Below the pieces are notes generated by a model. It searched no databases. It was not told where the DNA came from and worked only from the letters and a program-made list of their open reading frames with translations. This document shows, in pieces, positions 9,281 through 18,390 of a stretch of DNA of 64,000 nt. Position 1 is the stretch's first letter. Each line of letters starts with the position of its first letter. Source of the stretch: Ruegeria sp. A3M17 (GTDB lineage Bacteria > Pseudomonadota > Alphaproteobacteria > Rhodobacterales > Rhodobacteraceae); contig NZ_QOCF01000019.1 of NCBI RefSeq assembly GCF_003318255.1, positions 62,001 through 126,000 of the forward strand, written 5' to 3'. A program made the position numbers and the translations under genes.

Positions 9281-9466
9281 ATTTTTGAAAAGGCGGACTT
9301 GGGTCCTTTCAGTGCCTGAGATACATGCGGGTAGTTCGCTCCCCGTGTTAGAAAAGAGTGTATATTTTTCAGAGGATTGAGGATTGAGTTCTTATTGTTG
9401 TTGGCGATAGGTTCGGTTCTAAAACGCGATGTCTGCCAGAAAATCAGAAAAAATCAGAGGTGATAA

Positions 9467-9889
9467 ATGAGCAAACTTGATCAAGACTCAATGCCAGAGA
9501 ATTACATGGACCTTGCCGCACGGTTCACTGAATCCGACCCTCAAACGGCGCTTCAAATCGGAGAGCAAATGCGTGAAATCTGGGCGCGAACGCTTGGACT
9601 GACAAAGGCTGGCGGGACCCGCTGGTGGGGTCGCCTTCTGGGGCGTGCACATCCTGAATACCAAAAGGGAGCGAGCGTTAAGTTCCCACTTAACTTGCCC
9701 GCGGATCACAAGACGTCACTTTGGAATAGGGACGGTAAGCCCGCTGTGTGGGTTAGTATTGCGAACCATCTAGATGAAAAAGAATTAGAGCAGGCCTGTA
9801 TGAATTTTGGCCTGCGGGTAACGGTACCGGATTATCCTTCCTGGCATTATCCCGACTCAACGCAGCTCATACTCTGGGAAAAAGCTTAA
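9467..9889 (+). CDS. Hypothetical protein, 140 aa
   Basis: I do not recognise this protein. It begins MSKLDQDSMPENYMDLAARF and is preceded by a well-placed AGAGGTG ribosome-binding site. The N-terminal half is helical and acidic. The C-terminal half has many aromatic residues (TRWWGRLLGRAHPEYQ, YPSWHYPDSTQLILWEK). No signal peptide or membrane segment is visible. It stands alone, 186 bp after the previous gene and about 490 bp before the large helicase gene. It could belong to either the replication core or the defence cargo. Confidence 0.65.
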   Translation: MSKLDQDSMPENYMDLAARFTESDPQTALQIGEQMREIWARTLGLTKAGGTRWWGRLLGRAHPEYQKGASVKFPLNLPADHKTSLWNRDGKPAVWVSIANHLDEKELEQACMNFGLRVTVPDYPSWHYPDSTQLILWEKA

Positions 9890-10382
9890 ATCTGAGTTTG
9901 TCAGAACAACGTTAGGAGTAACACGACGGTGGCGAACTCAAGGCCGCCAATCGTGGTTTCTTTACAATGGGCGAAAAGCGAACAAATCGCAAAACTCTGC
10001 CAACAAATGCGTTGCCAGCGGTTTGGTGCTAATCCTCGGAGTTGCTCCGGAATCTCGTATTCAGGCAGCGGGTTTTTTTTCGCCTTTAAGGAAGCGTTTC
10101 GTCTGCTCCCAGTAGACGGGGCACTTCAGCATTGCTAGATGCCTGCCGCCCCATCCATCCATTCTCGTTCACTTCCGTAGGCTTTAGGTAAGGATATCGC
10201 GGCGATTTAGTGAAGTCCCGAGCCTTTAATCCTGGCTAAGTAAACGCCACTGCGCCATAATCTTTCCAAAACAATGCGCTAGCATTTCAATTCGGTTTTT
10301 TGTCCGACTCGTCGGTTTACCTATGCTGTCGGCTCGGCTACCAATCAATCAACCGCGTACATCCGCGGCGAAAAAGCGAATT
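9890..10382. other. Intergenic region upstream of the helicase/PLD gene
   Basis: No supported gene. A 69-codon open frame (9929-10138) has no family-like features. The helicase frame is open back to an ATG at 10323, but this stretch adds residues unlike a protein start. Any promoter for the defence gene should lie here, but no clear -35/-10 pair was recognised. Confidence 0.5.
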
Positions 10383-13300
10383 ATGGACAAAAAGACAGAG
10401 AAGATCCTCAAATATTGGCGTGTTTCGTTAGCGGACAGTGCCTTAGGGGACGGTAAGTTCACCCAACGGGACCGAAAACGGTTCATCGAGGTGCCTGGGG
10501 AGGCGGTCCGTTCGGGAACACTGCCGGATGCAATCCTGGAAAGGGTCTTTGGGGGCCAAAAATCGGCCAAGAACGTTGCCGTGAGATTTTGGCCGCTCGT
10601 CATGGCTCGAAAGTCCTCGCACGGCGCAGCGCGTGTCGACGGCTTACCCGAGATCGTTGCACCAGTTGTGACGGAAGCAACAGTTGATCGTGATGGCCAG
10701 ATCACCCCATTGCGCAACGCATTGGCACGAGATGTCCTCTCACCGCTTCCATCCGGCGAATTTTCAATCGGTAGTGTTGACGACCTCGATGATTTTCTGA
10801 CCGAGACACCCTTGCCTGACATGATCGATGAAAACGCGTGGCAAGAATACCTGGGGCACTGTCGTCAAATGGTTGATGCTGTCGCAGACGGCTGGCCGAA
10901 TGGCGACGAAGACTACCAGTCTATGGGCTTCGGTTTTCTCGAGTTGGCGGAAGATGCCAGTGCCACAATCCGCAACATCGTAGATCTCTACGACAAGTTG
11001 CTTAGTGAGAAGCCAGATGCGCCTTTATTGGGGCAAATCGCTGTTCCTAGCAAATCGAAATCTCCTCCGGACCCTAAGGTTGAGAGTGAATTCGGTCGCC
11101 GCTTAGGCCACTCCAATCCGCATTTTCCTCTCTCTGAGAATCAGCGTCAGGTATTGGCCTACCTTGACGTGACGTCTCCTGCGGAAGTTATCGCCGTGAA
11201 TGGACCGCCAGGCACAGGCAAGACGACAATGCTGCTTTCGGCGGTGGCTAGCCTATGGATCAAAGCTGCACTCAAAGGTAAGGAACCGCCGATCGTCGTT
11301 GCTGCGTCCACCAACAACCAGGCGGTTACAAACATCATTGATGCCTTTGGAAAAGACTTCGCCAAGGGAGAAGGTCCATTTGCCGGACGATGGCTACCAG
11401 ATATCTGGAGTTTCGGAATATTCCTTCCGTCGCACTCTCGTAAGTTGGAAGCGGCAAAGAAGTATCAAACAGAAGATTTTCAAACAGCCTGCGAAAGTGT
11501 CGAATATTTCTCACGAGCCAAGGAAGAGTATCTTCAAAAAGCGCAGCTCGCATTTTCTGATCTGTCCGAAGCTCACGTAGAGCTCGTTGTCGAAACCATT
11601 CAGAAGGAAATGGCAAAAGAGGCACAGAAGCTTTCCGAACTGGATCAGGCTGCCAAGACCCTCAAAGAGGCAAAGGAAGCTGAAAAAGCGGTTCTCGGTG
11701 AGAACCCTAACGAAGCAGAAGAAAGGCTAACTGAGGCGGTAGCAGAGGCACAGCGTAACGATGAACGGATCAAAGCCGCAAAAACTGCCTTGGAAAAGCA
11801 TCTAGCAGCCGAGTCTTCAGTAACGGCGATCTTAGGTTTTCTGCCAGCCATCAAAAGAAAACGGGTGTTATCGGCGCAACAGACGATCCACGAGTTCATG
11901 CCGGACGCCGATGGGTTCAATCGTGTTGCGGACGTTGAAGCTCATGTCACTGGAAAACTTCGTTCTGTCGAGCAGTTGGCAAAACAGGCCGAGCAGGACC
12001 TAGAAAATGCTCGTCGTCTTCGGGTCGCACTCGCGAACGCTGAGAAACGCTGGCATCGCGCGAAATGTGCTGTTGACGAAGCCGTGGAAGACTTGGACTT
12101 AGAGCGCGCCGCCGATTTGAGCATTCGCTTTAGACTATTTCTGCTCGCAACGCACTATTGGGAAGGGCGTTGGTTGCTGTCTATGGAGGAAGACCTCGCA
12201 GGCATCGCAGGCTCCTCAAACAAGAGAGGGAAGGCGACGCTCGTTCCTCGCTGGCATAGACGCATGATGCTAACACCTTGTGCTGTTGCCACATTCGCCA
12301 GCTTGCCGGGAAAATTAACTTACAGTCGCAAAACCGGAGGTAAATGGGCGAAAGACTATCTGTATAGCTTTATTGATCTGTTGATTGTGGATGAGGCTGG
12401 ACAAGTCTTGCCGGAAGTCTCCGGGGCGAGCTTTTCTCTGGCTAAACGTGCTCTTGTGATTGGCGACACTCGGCAGATTGAACCCATCTCATCCGTACCG
12501 AAGCCGGTAGATGTCGGAAACCTACGAGAAGTTGGGTTGCTCCAAAACGACGAAGATTGGAGTGAGTTGTCGGCGAGAGGTTTTTGCACAACGTCCGGCA
12601 GCGCCATGAGGATTGCGCAGGAAGCTTGCAAGGTTTCACCATATTCAGAACTTGAGAAAGGGCTGTACCTCTTTGAACATCGGCGCTGCTATGACGAGAT
12701 CATAGGTTACAGCAATGCACTGTGTTATAAAGGCAAACTGCGTCCACTTCGAGGTCCAGTTCCCCCAGACGCCAAATTGCCGGGTTTAGGATATTTGCAC
12801 GTAGATGGACGAGCAATTCGAATAGGAAGTAGTCGCGCAAACTTGCTTGAGGCTCGGACGATTGCTGCATGGCTGGATGCCAATAGATCGGAATTGGAAA
12901 GCCGCTATCAGGCACGCCTCGAGCAAATTGTTGGCGTCGTGACGCCATTTGGCCGACAAGTGCGTGAAATTCGGACAGCCTGTGCGAACAGAGGTATCTC
13001 CGTCGATTTACGCGATGGTATGACAATCGGTACGGTTCATTCACTACAGGGTGCAGAGCGACCTGTGGTTATCTTCTCTCCTGTCTACTCGAAACATGCA
13101 GATGGCAATTTCATCGACGCCTCGGCTAGCATGCTCAATGTTACTGTGTCCCGCGCTAAAGACAGTTGTCTTGTCTTCGGGGACATGGACGTTTTGGCAA
13201 CTGCCTCTCCGGGATCACCTCGCTCGATGCTTGGTGATTTCCTTTTCAGCTCAACGGAGAATGCACTTGAGTTTGAAACTGAGCCCAGGAGCGATCTGCA

Positions 13301-13781
13301 GGATGATAGTGGCGAGCTCCAGATGCTTCGCGATGCTGCAGAGCACGACGCGTTCTTGATTGATGCCCTCGCTGGGAACGGGCACCAATACTCGATCGTC
13401 AGTCCGTGGATCATTGCACGGACTATGGAGAACGTCGGCTTCCTAACCGCTTTCGCAAAGGCGATAGGCCGGGGTGCCAAGGTGGATGTATTCTCAGATC
13501 CCCTTCTAAACTCCCATACGACAAATGAAGGTCAAACCCAGATGTCATTGGCCAAATACAGCCTCGCCAATATCGGAGTTCAACTTCACGAAGTACCTCG
13601 ACTGCATAGCAAGATCGTAGCAGTCGACGACAACTTGTTGGCAATTGGATCTTACAACTGGCTTAGCGCCGATCGATACGGAAAGTACGCGCGGCACGAG
13701 ACCTCATTTGTTTACAGAGGCCAGCATTTGGAGTCGGAGATTAACACGATTTTTCAGAGCCTCGGTGGTCGAGAGAATTAG
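10383..13781 (+). CDS. SF1 (UPF1/COG1112-like) helicase fused to PLD nuclease; Mokosh type II-like
   Basis: A 1132-aa protein. An SF1 helicase core carries Walker A GPPGTGKTT at residue ~274, Walker B with DEAGQ at ~670, a motif V-like TVHSLQGAE and motif VI NVTVSRAKD. A long charged coiled-coil region lies between Walker A and B (about residues 380-580). The C-terminal ~150 residues form a phospholipase-D-like domain with one HKD motif, HSKIVAVDD then GSYNW, with the His at ~1075. This architecture matches the single-gene Mokosh type II anti-phage system (MkoC: COG1112 helicase plus PLD). It stands alone, as expected for that type, in an island of defence genes. The start could also be ATG 10323. 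The Mokosh assignment rests on architecture only. Confidence 0.8.
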   Translation: MDKKTEKILKYWRVSLADSALGDGKFTQRDRKRFIEVPGEAVRSGTLPDAILERVFGGQKSAKNVAVRFWPLVMARKSSHGAARVDGLPEIVAPVVTEATVDRDGQITPLRNALARDVLSPLPSGEFSIGSVDDLDDFLTETPLPDMIDENAWQEYLGHCRQMVDAVADGWPNGDEDYQSMGFGFLELAEDASATIRNIVDLYDKLLSEKPDAPLLGQIAVPSKSKSPPDPKVESEFGRRLGHSNPHFPLSENQRQVLAYLDVTSPAEVIAVNGPPGTGKTTMLLSAVASLWIKAALKGKEPPIVVAASTNNQAVTNIIDAFGKDFAKGEGPFAGRWLPDIWSFGIFLPSHSRKLEAAKKYQTEDFQTACESVEYFSRAKEEYLQKAQLAFSDLSEAHVELVVETIQKEMAKEAQKLSELDQAAKTLKEAKEAEKAVLGENPNEAEERLTEAVAEAQRNDERIKAAKTALEKHLAAESSVTAILGFLPAIKRKRVLSAQQTIHEFMPDADGFNRVADVEAHVTGKLRSVEQLAKQAEQDLENARRLRVALANAEKRWHRAKCAVDEAVEDLDLERAADLSIRFRLFLLATHYWEGRWLLSMEEDLAGIAGSSNKRGKATLVPRWHRRMMLTPCAVATFASLPGKLTYSRKTGGKWAKDYLYSFIDLLIVDEAGQVLPEVSGASFSLAKRALVIGDTRQIEPISSVPKPVDVGNLREVGLLQNDEDWSELSARGFCTTSGSAMRIAQEACKVSPYSELEKGLYLFEHRRCYDEIIGYSNALCYKGKLRPLRGPVPPDAKLPGLGYLHVDGRAIRIGSSRANLLEARTIAAWLDANRSELESRYQARLEQIVGVVTPFGRQVREIRTACANRGISVDLRDGMTIGTVHSLQGAERPVVIFSPVYSKHADGNFIDASASMLNVTVSRAKDSCLVFGDMDVLATASPGSPRSMLGDFLFSSTENALEFETEPRSDLQDDSGELQMLRDAAEHDAFLIDALAGNGHQYSIVSPWIIARTMENVGFLTAFAKAIGRGAKVDVFSDPLLNSHTTNEGQTQMSLAKYSLANIGVQLHEVPRLHSKIVAVDDNLLAIGSYNWLSADRYGKYARHETSFVYRGQHLESEINTIFQSLGGREN

Positions 13782-13849
13782 CCGCAAGGCCGACAGGGTC
13801 CATTATGTTAAGTCAAGATTCCAACGCTAGTTGAATACTACTGTCCGCC

Positions 13850-15016
13850 TTAGTTGGCGACGACCCTTCTAACAATCTCTGAAAGTGCCTCTATGTTGCC
13901 GACATCGGCTGCGCTCAAAGCTCGTGCATACTCTGCGCCACGATCCAGTTTACTCATGTCGACCACTTGAAAAACGTCCACGCATTGCTGCAGCATTATG
14001 GCGCGAGCAACGCGACCGTTCCCATCCGAGAATGGATGAATTCTCAAAAAGTCAGCGTGGAACTTCGCGATGGCTTTCAGCTTCTCTTTCTCGCTCTGCG
14101 CGGATGTAATCTCTTCCAACCAGTTTTTGCAAAGTTTGATTAGCAGCGTTGGTACAAGCGTATGATCGGGTGGCTTCACATACGGAGTCTCATCCCCAAG
14201 CTTACGAATCTCAACTGTGGCGTCTCTAAATCGGCCTATGGTTCGAGAAGGTAGTTCGAACCCCACCATTCTGTGAATGAGAAGTATAATTTCAGGTGAA
14301 ATTGAGTTCGATATGAGCCCTGCAGTCGGTTCAGCCGTCAGTTCGCCAACAGAAAGCGGGTCCACTGATCTCAAAAGTTCATCAAAGCCTTCTTCGGCCG
14401 TTCCTCCCAGGGCGAAAGCTACAGTTTGCGCCACATGCTGACTCTGTGCTCTCAGTCGGCGCACCATTTCTGCAACCCTTTTTATCTCTTCCATGTGCAG
14501 GGTTAGATCTAATTCAAGCGTTCCCTCTCTTTGTGCGAAAAAAGCGAGTTGTTCATCGCTAGACATCGGAATCCCGAGAAAAGCGGCGCGTATTCCATAG
14601 CCCGTCGGGTTATTCAGCACACCTGCGATTTTTTCTACATCGTAGACCTCAGACTCAATCCCTTGTTTTCTCGCCCTTTCTTTTAGCTCTTTTCGATTTC
14701 CAAGCGTGAGGCGTTGGTTGGTCAGAAAAACAAATGCTGAACGATTGCGATCGATGGCACCTTCAAGGTCATGCATGAACTTGTCCCCAACAGATTGAAA
14801 ATCCTGTTCGGTAGGAGGGAAGTAAACAGCTCCAACGTATGTATAGCCCCCTTTGTTGCAGAAGATGTCACATCGCCCGTCAGGTCCCCCCAGCGGGGCT
14901 TGGGGCTCAACATTACGAAAACCTTCGAGTCTCAAGATCGAAGCAGCAAGACGCTCAGCGTTAAGTGACCCGCCTCTCCAGAAATGGAGTTTAAGTTCCG
15001 TATCCTGCGCACTCAT
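13850..15016 (-). CDS. Fic-domain protein with nuclease-like N-terminal module
   Basis: A 388-aa protein. The C-terminal half is a Fic domain with the full active-site motif HPFSDGNGRVAR (His327), so transfer of AMP or another nucleotide moiety to a target protein is likely. No inhibitory [S/T]xxxE[G/N] helix is obvious. The N-terminal ~150 residues (GGPDGRCDIFC...VGAVYFPP...FVFLTNQRLT...AAFLGIP) resemble a restriction-endonuclease-like sensing module. The Asp of GRCDI is kept, but VGAVYF stands where a catalytic QxK would be expected. It is divergent from mcrB with 416 bp between. It may act as a toxin or as a regulator within the defence island. The Fic call is firm. The N-terminal assignment is tentative. 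Confidence 0.85.
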   Translation of the reverse strand: MSAQDTELKLHFWRGGSLNAERLAASILRLEGFRNVEPQAPLGGPDGRCDIFCNKGGYTYVGAVYFPPTEQDFQSVGDKFMHDLEGAIDRNRSAFVFLTNQRLTLGNRKELKERARKQGIESEVYDVEKIAGVLNNPTGYGIRAAFLGIPMSSDEQLAFFAQREGTLELDLTLHMEEIKRVAEMVRRLRAQSQHVAQTVAFALGGTAEEGFDELLRSVDPLSVGELTAEPTAGLISNSISPEIILLIHRMVGFELPSRTIGRFRDATVEIRKLGDETPYVKPPDHTLVPTLLIKLCKNWLEEITSAQSEKEKLKAIAKFHADFLRIHPFSDGNGRVARAIMLQQCVDVFQVVDMSKLDRGAEYARALSAADVGNIEALSEIVRRVVAN

Positions 15017-15432
15017 AGTTTTGTGTTTCCAAGGCTTTCCATTAAAACTAGCTTGGGTGATTTATCATTGTTTTCATAGACTTTACAAACCTCATTCGGA
15101 GTTTGAGATGTCGGAGTATGAGTTTTAATCGTTCTTCCGACGCAGGTCGCTTAAGCACCTATGTGTTAACTTGTGCCTGTAAGCGCTTTCTATGGCCACC
15201 AGCGCTACGAGAAGTAGCCGCACCAAACCCTTAAAACCCGGCAAACCCCACCCCCTCGACGCTCTCGGCACGGCCGGCGTACGAGCCATTCCGGGTTCGA
15301 GCGAGTTTGCGAACGAATCTGGGGCTTGACAGCTTCGTCGTAATATTGGTTCGACACAATCCACTACCATGCCGCGTTTGGCTCGTTATAGTTGACACGA
15401 AATTGCAGTTGAACGGAAATTTGTGATAAAAA
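15017..15432. other. Divergent intergenic region between fic and mcrB
   Basis: 416 bp separate two divergent genes. No open frame with family features was seen. Both promoters must lie here. No clear palindromic operator or consensus promoter was identified by eye. Confidence 0.5.
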
Positions 15433-18390
15433 ATGGCGACTTGGACGGGATATGAAACAACACCAGCAGTTCTTGCTCAGGCGGGCGCATGGAAGACCAG
15501 GTGTCTACTGGGCAATGGCAGCATATTTTCCGATCTGGTACTTTGGACCGCAGAAAATTTTGCTGAGCTAAGGACACATTTTGTCGATAACCCAATCTTG
15601 GGCGATCAAAAATTCTATGAAAAGCTCGCCGTTCAATTAGAAGGGGCAAGACCGGAAGTTTCCAAACTCGCAGCTGAGACGTTGTGGTTGTTGCTTATGT
15701 TCGTCGGCGATAGCTACTTTGGTGCCGCGACCAAGACGGACCGCATTCGAGAGGTCTGGGAGCTTTCGGGTGACCGGCTCCCGCAGACTGCGGCCCTTAA
15801 TGCAGACGCGTTGGCTGGCGTCGCCAACCCAGGGACTGCATTTCTTACAAAGATCCCTGATGAGTACGGTTTTCTTATTGAGTTGCTTGTTGCTTGGAAA
15901 CAGATGCCGGACGAGCAATGTGCGAAGTTGTTCGATGACGCCCCGTGGGAGCTATGTGAATGGGTCGCAAGCAATGATGGCAGTTCGGTTAGAGCGTTTC
16001 GCCACATGTTTTTGTATTTTTGCTATCCGTCATATTTCGAGCGGATTTGCAGCAGAAATCACAAAAAGCAACTCTACAGCTCTTTTGCTGAAATCCTAGA
16101 TCAGGATCAGGACTTCTTCAAAATTAATAAAACTCCATGCAATTTGGATAGAACAATCCTCTCAATCCGCAAGAAATTGGAAACAGAATACGGCACATCA
16201 GAGATTGATTTCTATGACAAGAGTCTAAGGGAGAGATGGGGAAAAGAGGACAAAGATTCAAAAAAGCGTAAGACTGGCGCCGGCAATGAGAAACCCACCG
16301 AGGGGCTGAACATTTGGATTGAAAAGACGATCGTAAAAGACAGGCCTGATCGCCAGTCGGGGGAGCACCGTCTTGGCAAGGCGCTCTGGTCGCCACAACG
16401 CAACAACAAAGGGCACGACATCTATTCAAGCATGCGCTTGGTGGCACCTGGTGATATCGTCCTGCACCTGACAGACAACCTCGGTTTCACAGGCAAGTCC
16501 GTAGTTGCTGAGGAGGTGAATGATCAGTTTGTGGGCCTCCCGGACACCGATTGGGCAGACCAACCTGGCTATCGCGTCCAACTACGTGAATTCGAACCTC
16601 TGGATCCCGAACTAGCGCGTTATGTGTTTTTCAAGGACCCGGAAATCGGACCAGAACTGCGCGCCCTTTTGGAGACCGAAGACGGCCACGGCCTGTTCTA
16701 CAATCGGAAGCTCGAATTAAATCAAGGCGCGTATCTATCCAAAGCGCCCCGGTCCTTGGTGACCCTGCTCAATAAGGCATATCAGAAGGTCGCAGGGAGA
16801 AAGCTGGTTGATTTGCCTGATGTGAACGCCGCAATCGAACGCCGAGAGGCGTACCCAATGCGGACCAAATCTCTCAACACTATCTTCTACGGCCCCCCGG
16901 GAACTGGGAAGACATATGTCACTGCATGGCGTGCCGTGGAAATCTGTGATGGCCTGGCTCCCACTGAAAATGGGGAGCTACGGGAACGTTATGACCAGCT
17001 CGTAAAACAAAAGAGGGTCGAATTCGTTACTTTTCATCAGACGTATGGATACGAAGAGTTTGTTGAAGGGCTGAGACCAGAAACTGGAGAAAGCGACGAC
17101 GAGACTTCGAGCACAGGGTTTCGTCTCCAACCTGTGGATGGTGTGCTCAAAAGGATCGCAGAGCGAGCAAGAAAGCTACCAAGCACGACAGGAGAGGCCT
17201 TTGACCCAACAGGACGGAAGGTCTTCAAAGTTTCATTGGGGCGCAGCAACAATCCCGAAGATGACTATTTACGTGAAGAGTGCCTAGAACAGGGACACAT
17301 TTTGCTTGGTTACGGTGGTGACGTCGATTGGTCGGGCGCTGAATTCAGTAGTTATGACGCGATAGCTTCCCGGTGGCGTCAGGAGCCCGGCGAGGAAGAC
17401 GCGCACGGAAACAATCCCAATATCCTCTTTCCATTTCAGCTGCGCGCCGCAATGTCAGAGGGCGATCTTATTCTGGCGAGCCACGGAAATAAGCGGCTCC
17501 AAGCAGTAGGTGTTGTAGCCGGCCCATATCGGTTTGTAAGGCGCGAAACTGACGAATACCACCACAATCGAGCAGTTCGCTGGATTTGGAAAGACGAGAC
17601 CGGAGATGGAATTCCTGTTTCCGATGTCCTCGACAGAAACTTCTCACAACAGTCTGTCTACGGTCTGACGCCCAAAGCTGTGCATTGGGAAGCTTTGTTA
17701 CCTTATCTACAAGTCAAAACTGATGCAGGGCCGCCGCCACCGCATGTCTTGATTATCGATGAAATTAACCGCGCTAACATTTCAAAGGTTATGGGTGAGC
17801 TCATAACGCTCCTGGAAGAGGACAAGAGATCCGGTGCACCAAACGAAATCTCTGTGACGTTGCCGCACTCGGGCGAGGCATTCACGCTGCCATCAAACCT
17901 TCACATCATCGGGACAATGAATACGGCTGATAGGTCAATTGCTCTGCTCGACACCGCCCTGAGACGGCGCTTTCAATTCGTGGCAATGCCACCGAAGCCG
18001 AATGTCCTCAAAGAGATTGACGGCGTTGATGTCGCGTCTGTGCTCGAAAGCATAAATTCGCGTTTGGAATGGTTCCTTGGAACGGACCAACTTATTGGTC
18101 ACGCCTGGTTGATGGGCGCAACGACCCTCCCTGAACTCGATGCAGTTATGTCGAACAAAATAATGCCTCTTCTGCGCGAATACTTCCATGAGGACCTTGA
18201 CCGTGTTCGGGCCGTGCTTGGTGGTGGAGACAGCTTCTTGCGGCGTGAAAAAATCCCGACGCCACCCGGAATCGATGACTATGGCGAGGAGCGTTGGAAG
18301 TTTGTGGATCGTTACTTAAGCGAAGGCTCATACGGGTTAGCGGCATATGCGGAAGCCATTGTTGGTGCAGAGCCGGTCGATTCTGAATGA
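15433..18390 (+). CDS. mcrB: McrB-type AAA+ GTPase with PUA/EVE-like modules
   Basis: A 985-aa McrB homologue, the motor subunit of a modification-dependent restriction system. The AAA+ core has Walker A GPPGTGKT at residue 487, Walker B IIDEINR near 776, and the McrB signature MNTADRS near 828. Two predicted PUA/EVE-like segments stand out. One precedes the AAA core (LWSPQRNN...MRLVAPGDIVLH). The other lies between Walker A and Walker B (residues ~595-740: VFKVSLGRSNN...GDLILASHGNKRLQAVG). Such modules recognise modified bases in related proteins. The first ~250 residues resemble none I know. mcrC follows with an ATGA overlap, so the pair is complete. E. coli McrB is about half this length. 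Confidence 0.9.
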   Translation: MATWTGYETTPAVLAQAGAWKTRCLLGNGSIFSDLVLWTAENFAELRTHFVDNPILGDQKFYEKLAVQLEGARPEVSKLAAETLWLLLMFVGDSYFGAATKTDRIREVWELSGDRLPQTAALNADALAGVANPGTAFLTKIPDEYGFLIELLVAWKQMPDEQCAKLFDDAPWELCEWVASNDGSSVRAFRHMFLYFCYPSYFERICSRNHKKQLYSSFAEILDQDQDFFKINKTPCNLDRTILSIRKKLETEYGTSEIDFYDKSLRERWGKEDKDSKKRKTGAGNEKPTEGLNIWIEKTIVKDRPDRQSGEHRLGKALWSPQRNNKGHDIYSSMRLVAPGDIVLHLTDNLGFTGKSVVAEEVNDQFVGLPDTDWADQPGYRVQLREFEPLDPELARYVFFKDPEIGPELRALLETEDGHGLFYNRKLELNQGAYLSKAPRSLVTLLNKAYQKVAGRKLVDLPDVNAAIERREAYPMRTKSLNTIFYGPPGTGKTYVTAWRAVEICDGLAPTENGELRERYDQLVKQKRVEFVTFHQTYGYEEFVEGLRPETGESDDETSSTGFRLQPVDGVLKRIAERARKLPSTTGEAFDPTGRKVFKVSLGRSNNPEDDYLREECLEQGHILLGYGGDVDWSGAEFSSYDAIASRWRQEPGEEDAHGNNPNILFPFQLRAAMSEGDLILASHGNKRLQAVGVVAGPYRFVRRETDEYHHNRAVRWIWKDETGDGIPVSDVLDRNFSQQSVYGLTPKAVHWEALLPYLQVKTDAGPPPPHVLIIDEINRANISKVMGELITLLEEDKRSGAPNEISVTLPHSGEAFTLPSNLHIIGTMNTADRSIALLDTALRRRFQFVAMPPKPNVLKEIDGVDVASVLESINSRLEWFLGTDQLIGHAWLMGATTLPELDAVMSNKIMPLLREYFHEDLDRVRAVLGGGDSFLRREKIPTPPGIDDYGEERWKFVDRYLSEGSYGLAAYAEAIVGAEPVDSE

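Noticed and set aside
9929..10138. 69-codon plus-strand open frame
   Set aside because: No ribosome-binding site, no recognisable domain and atypical composition.
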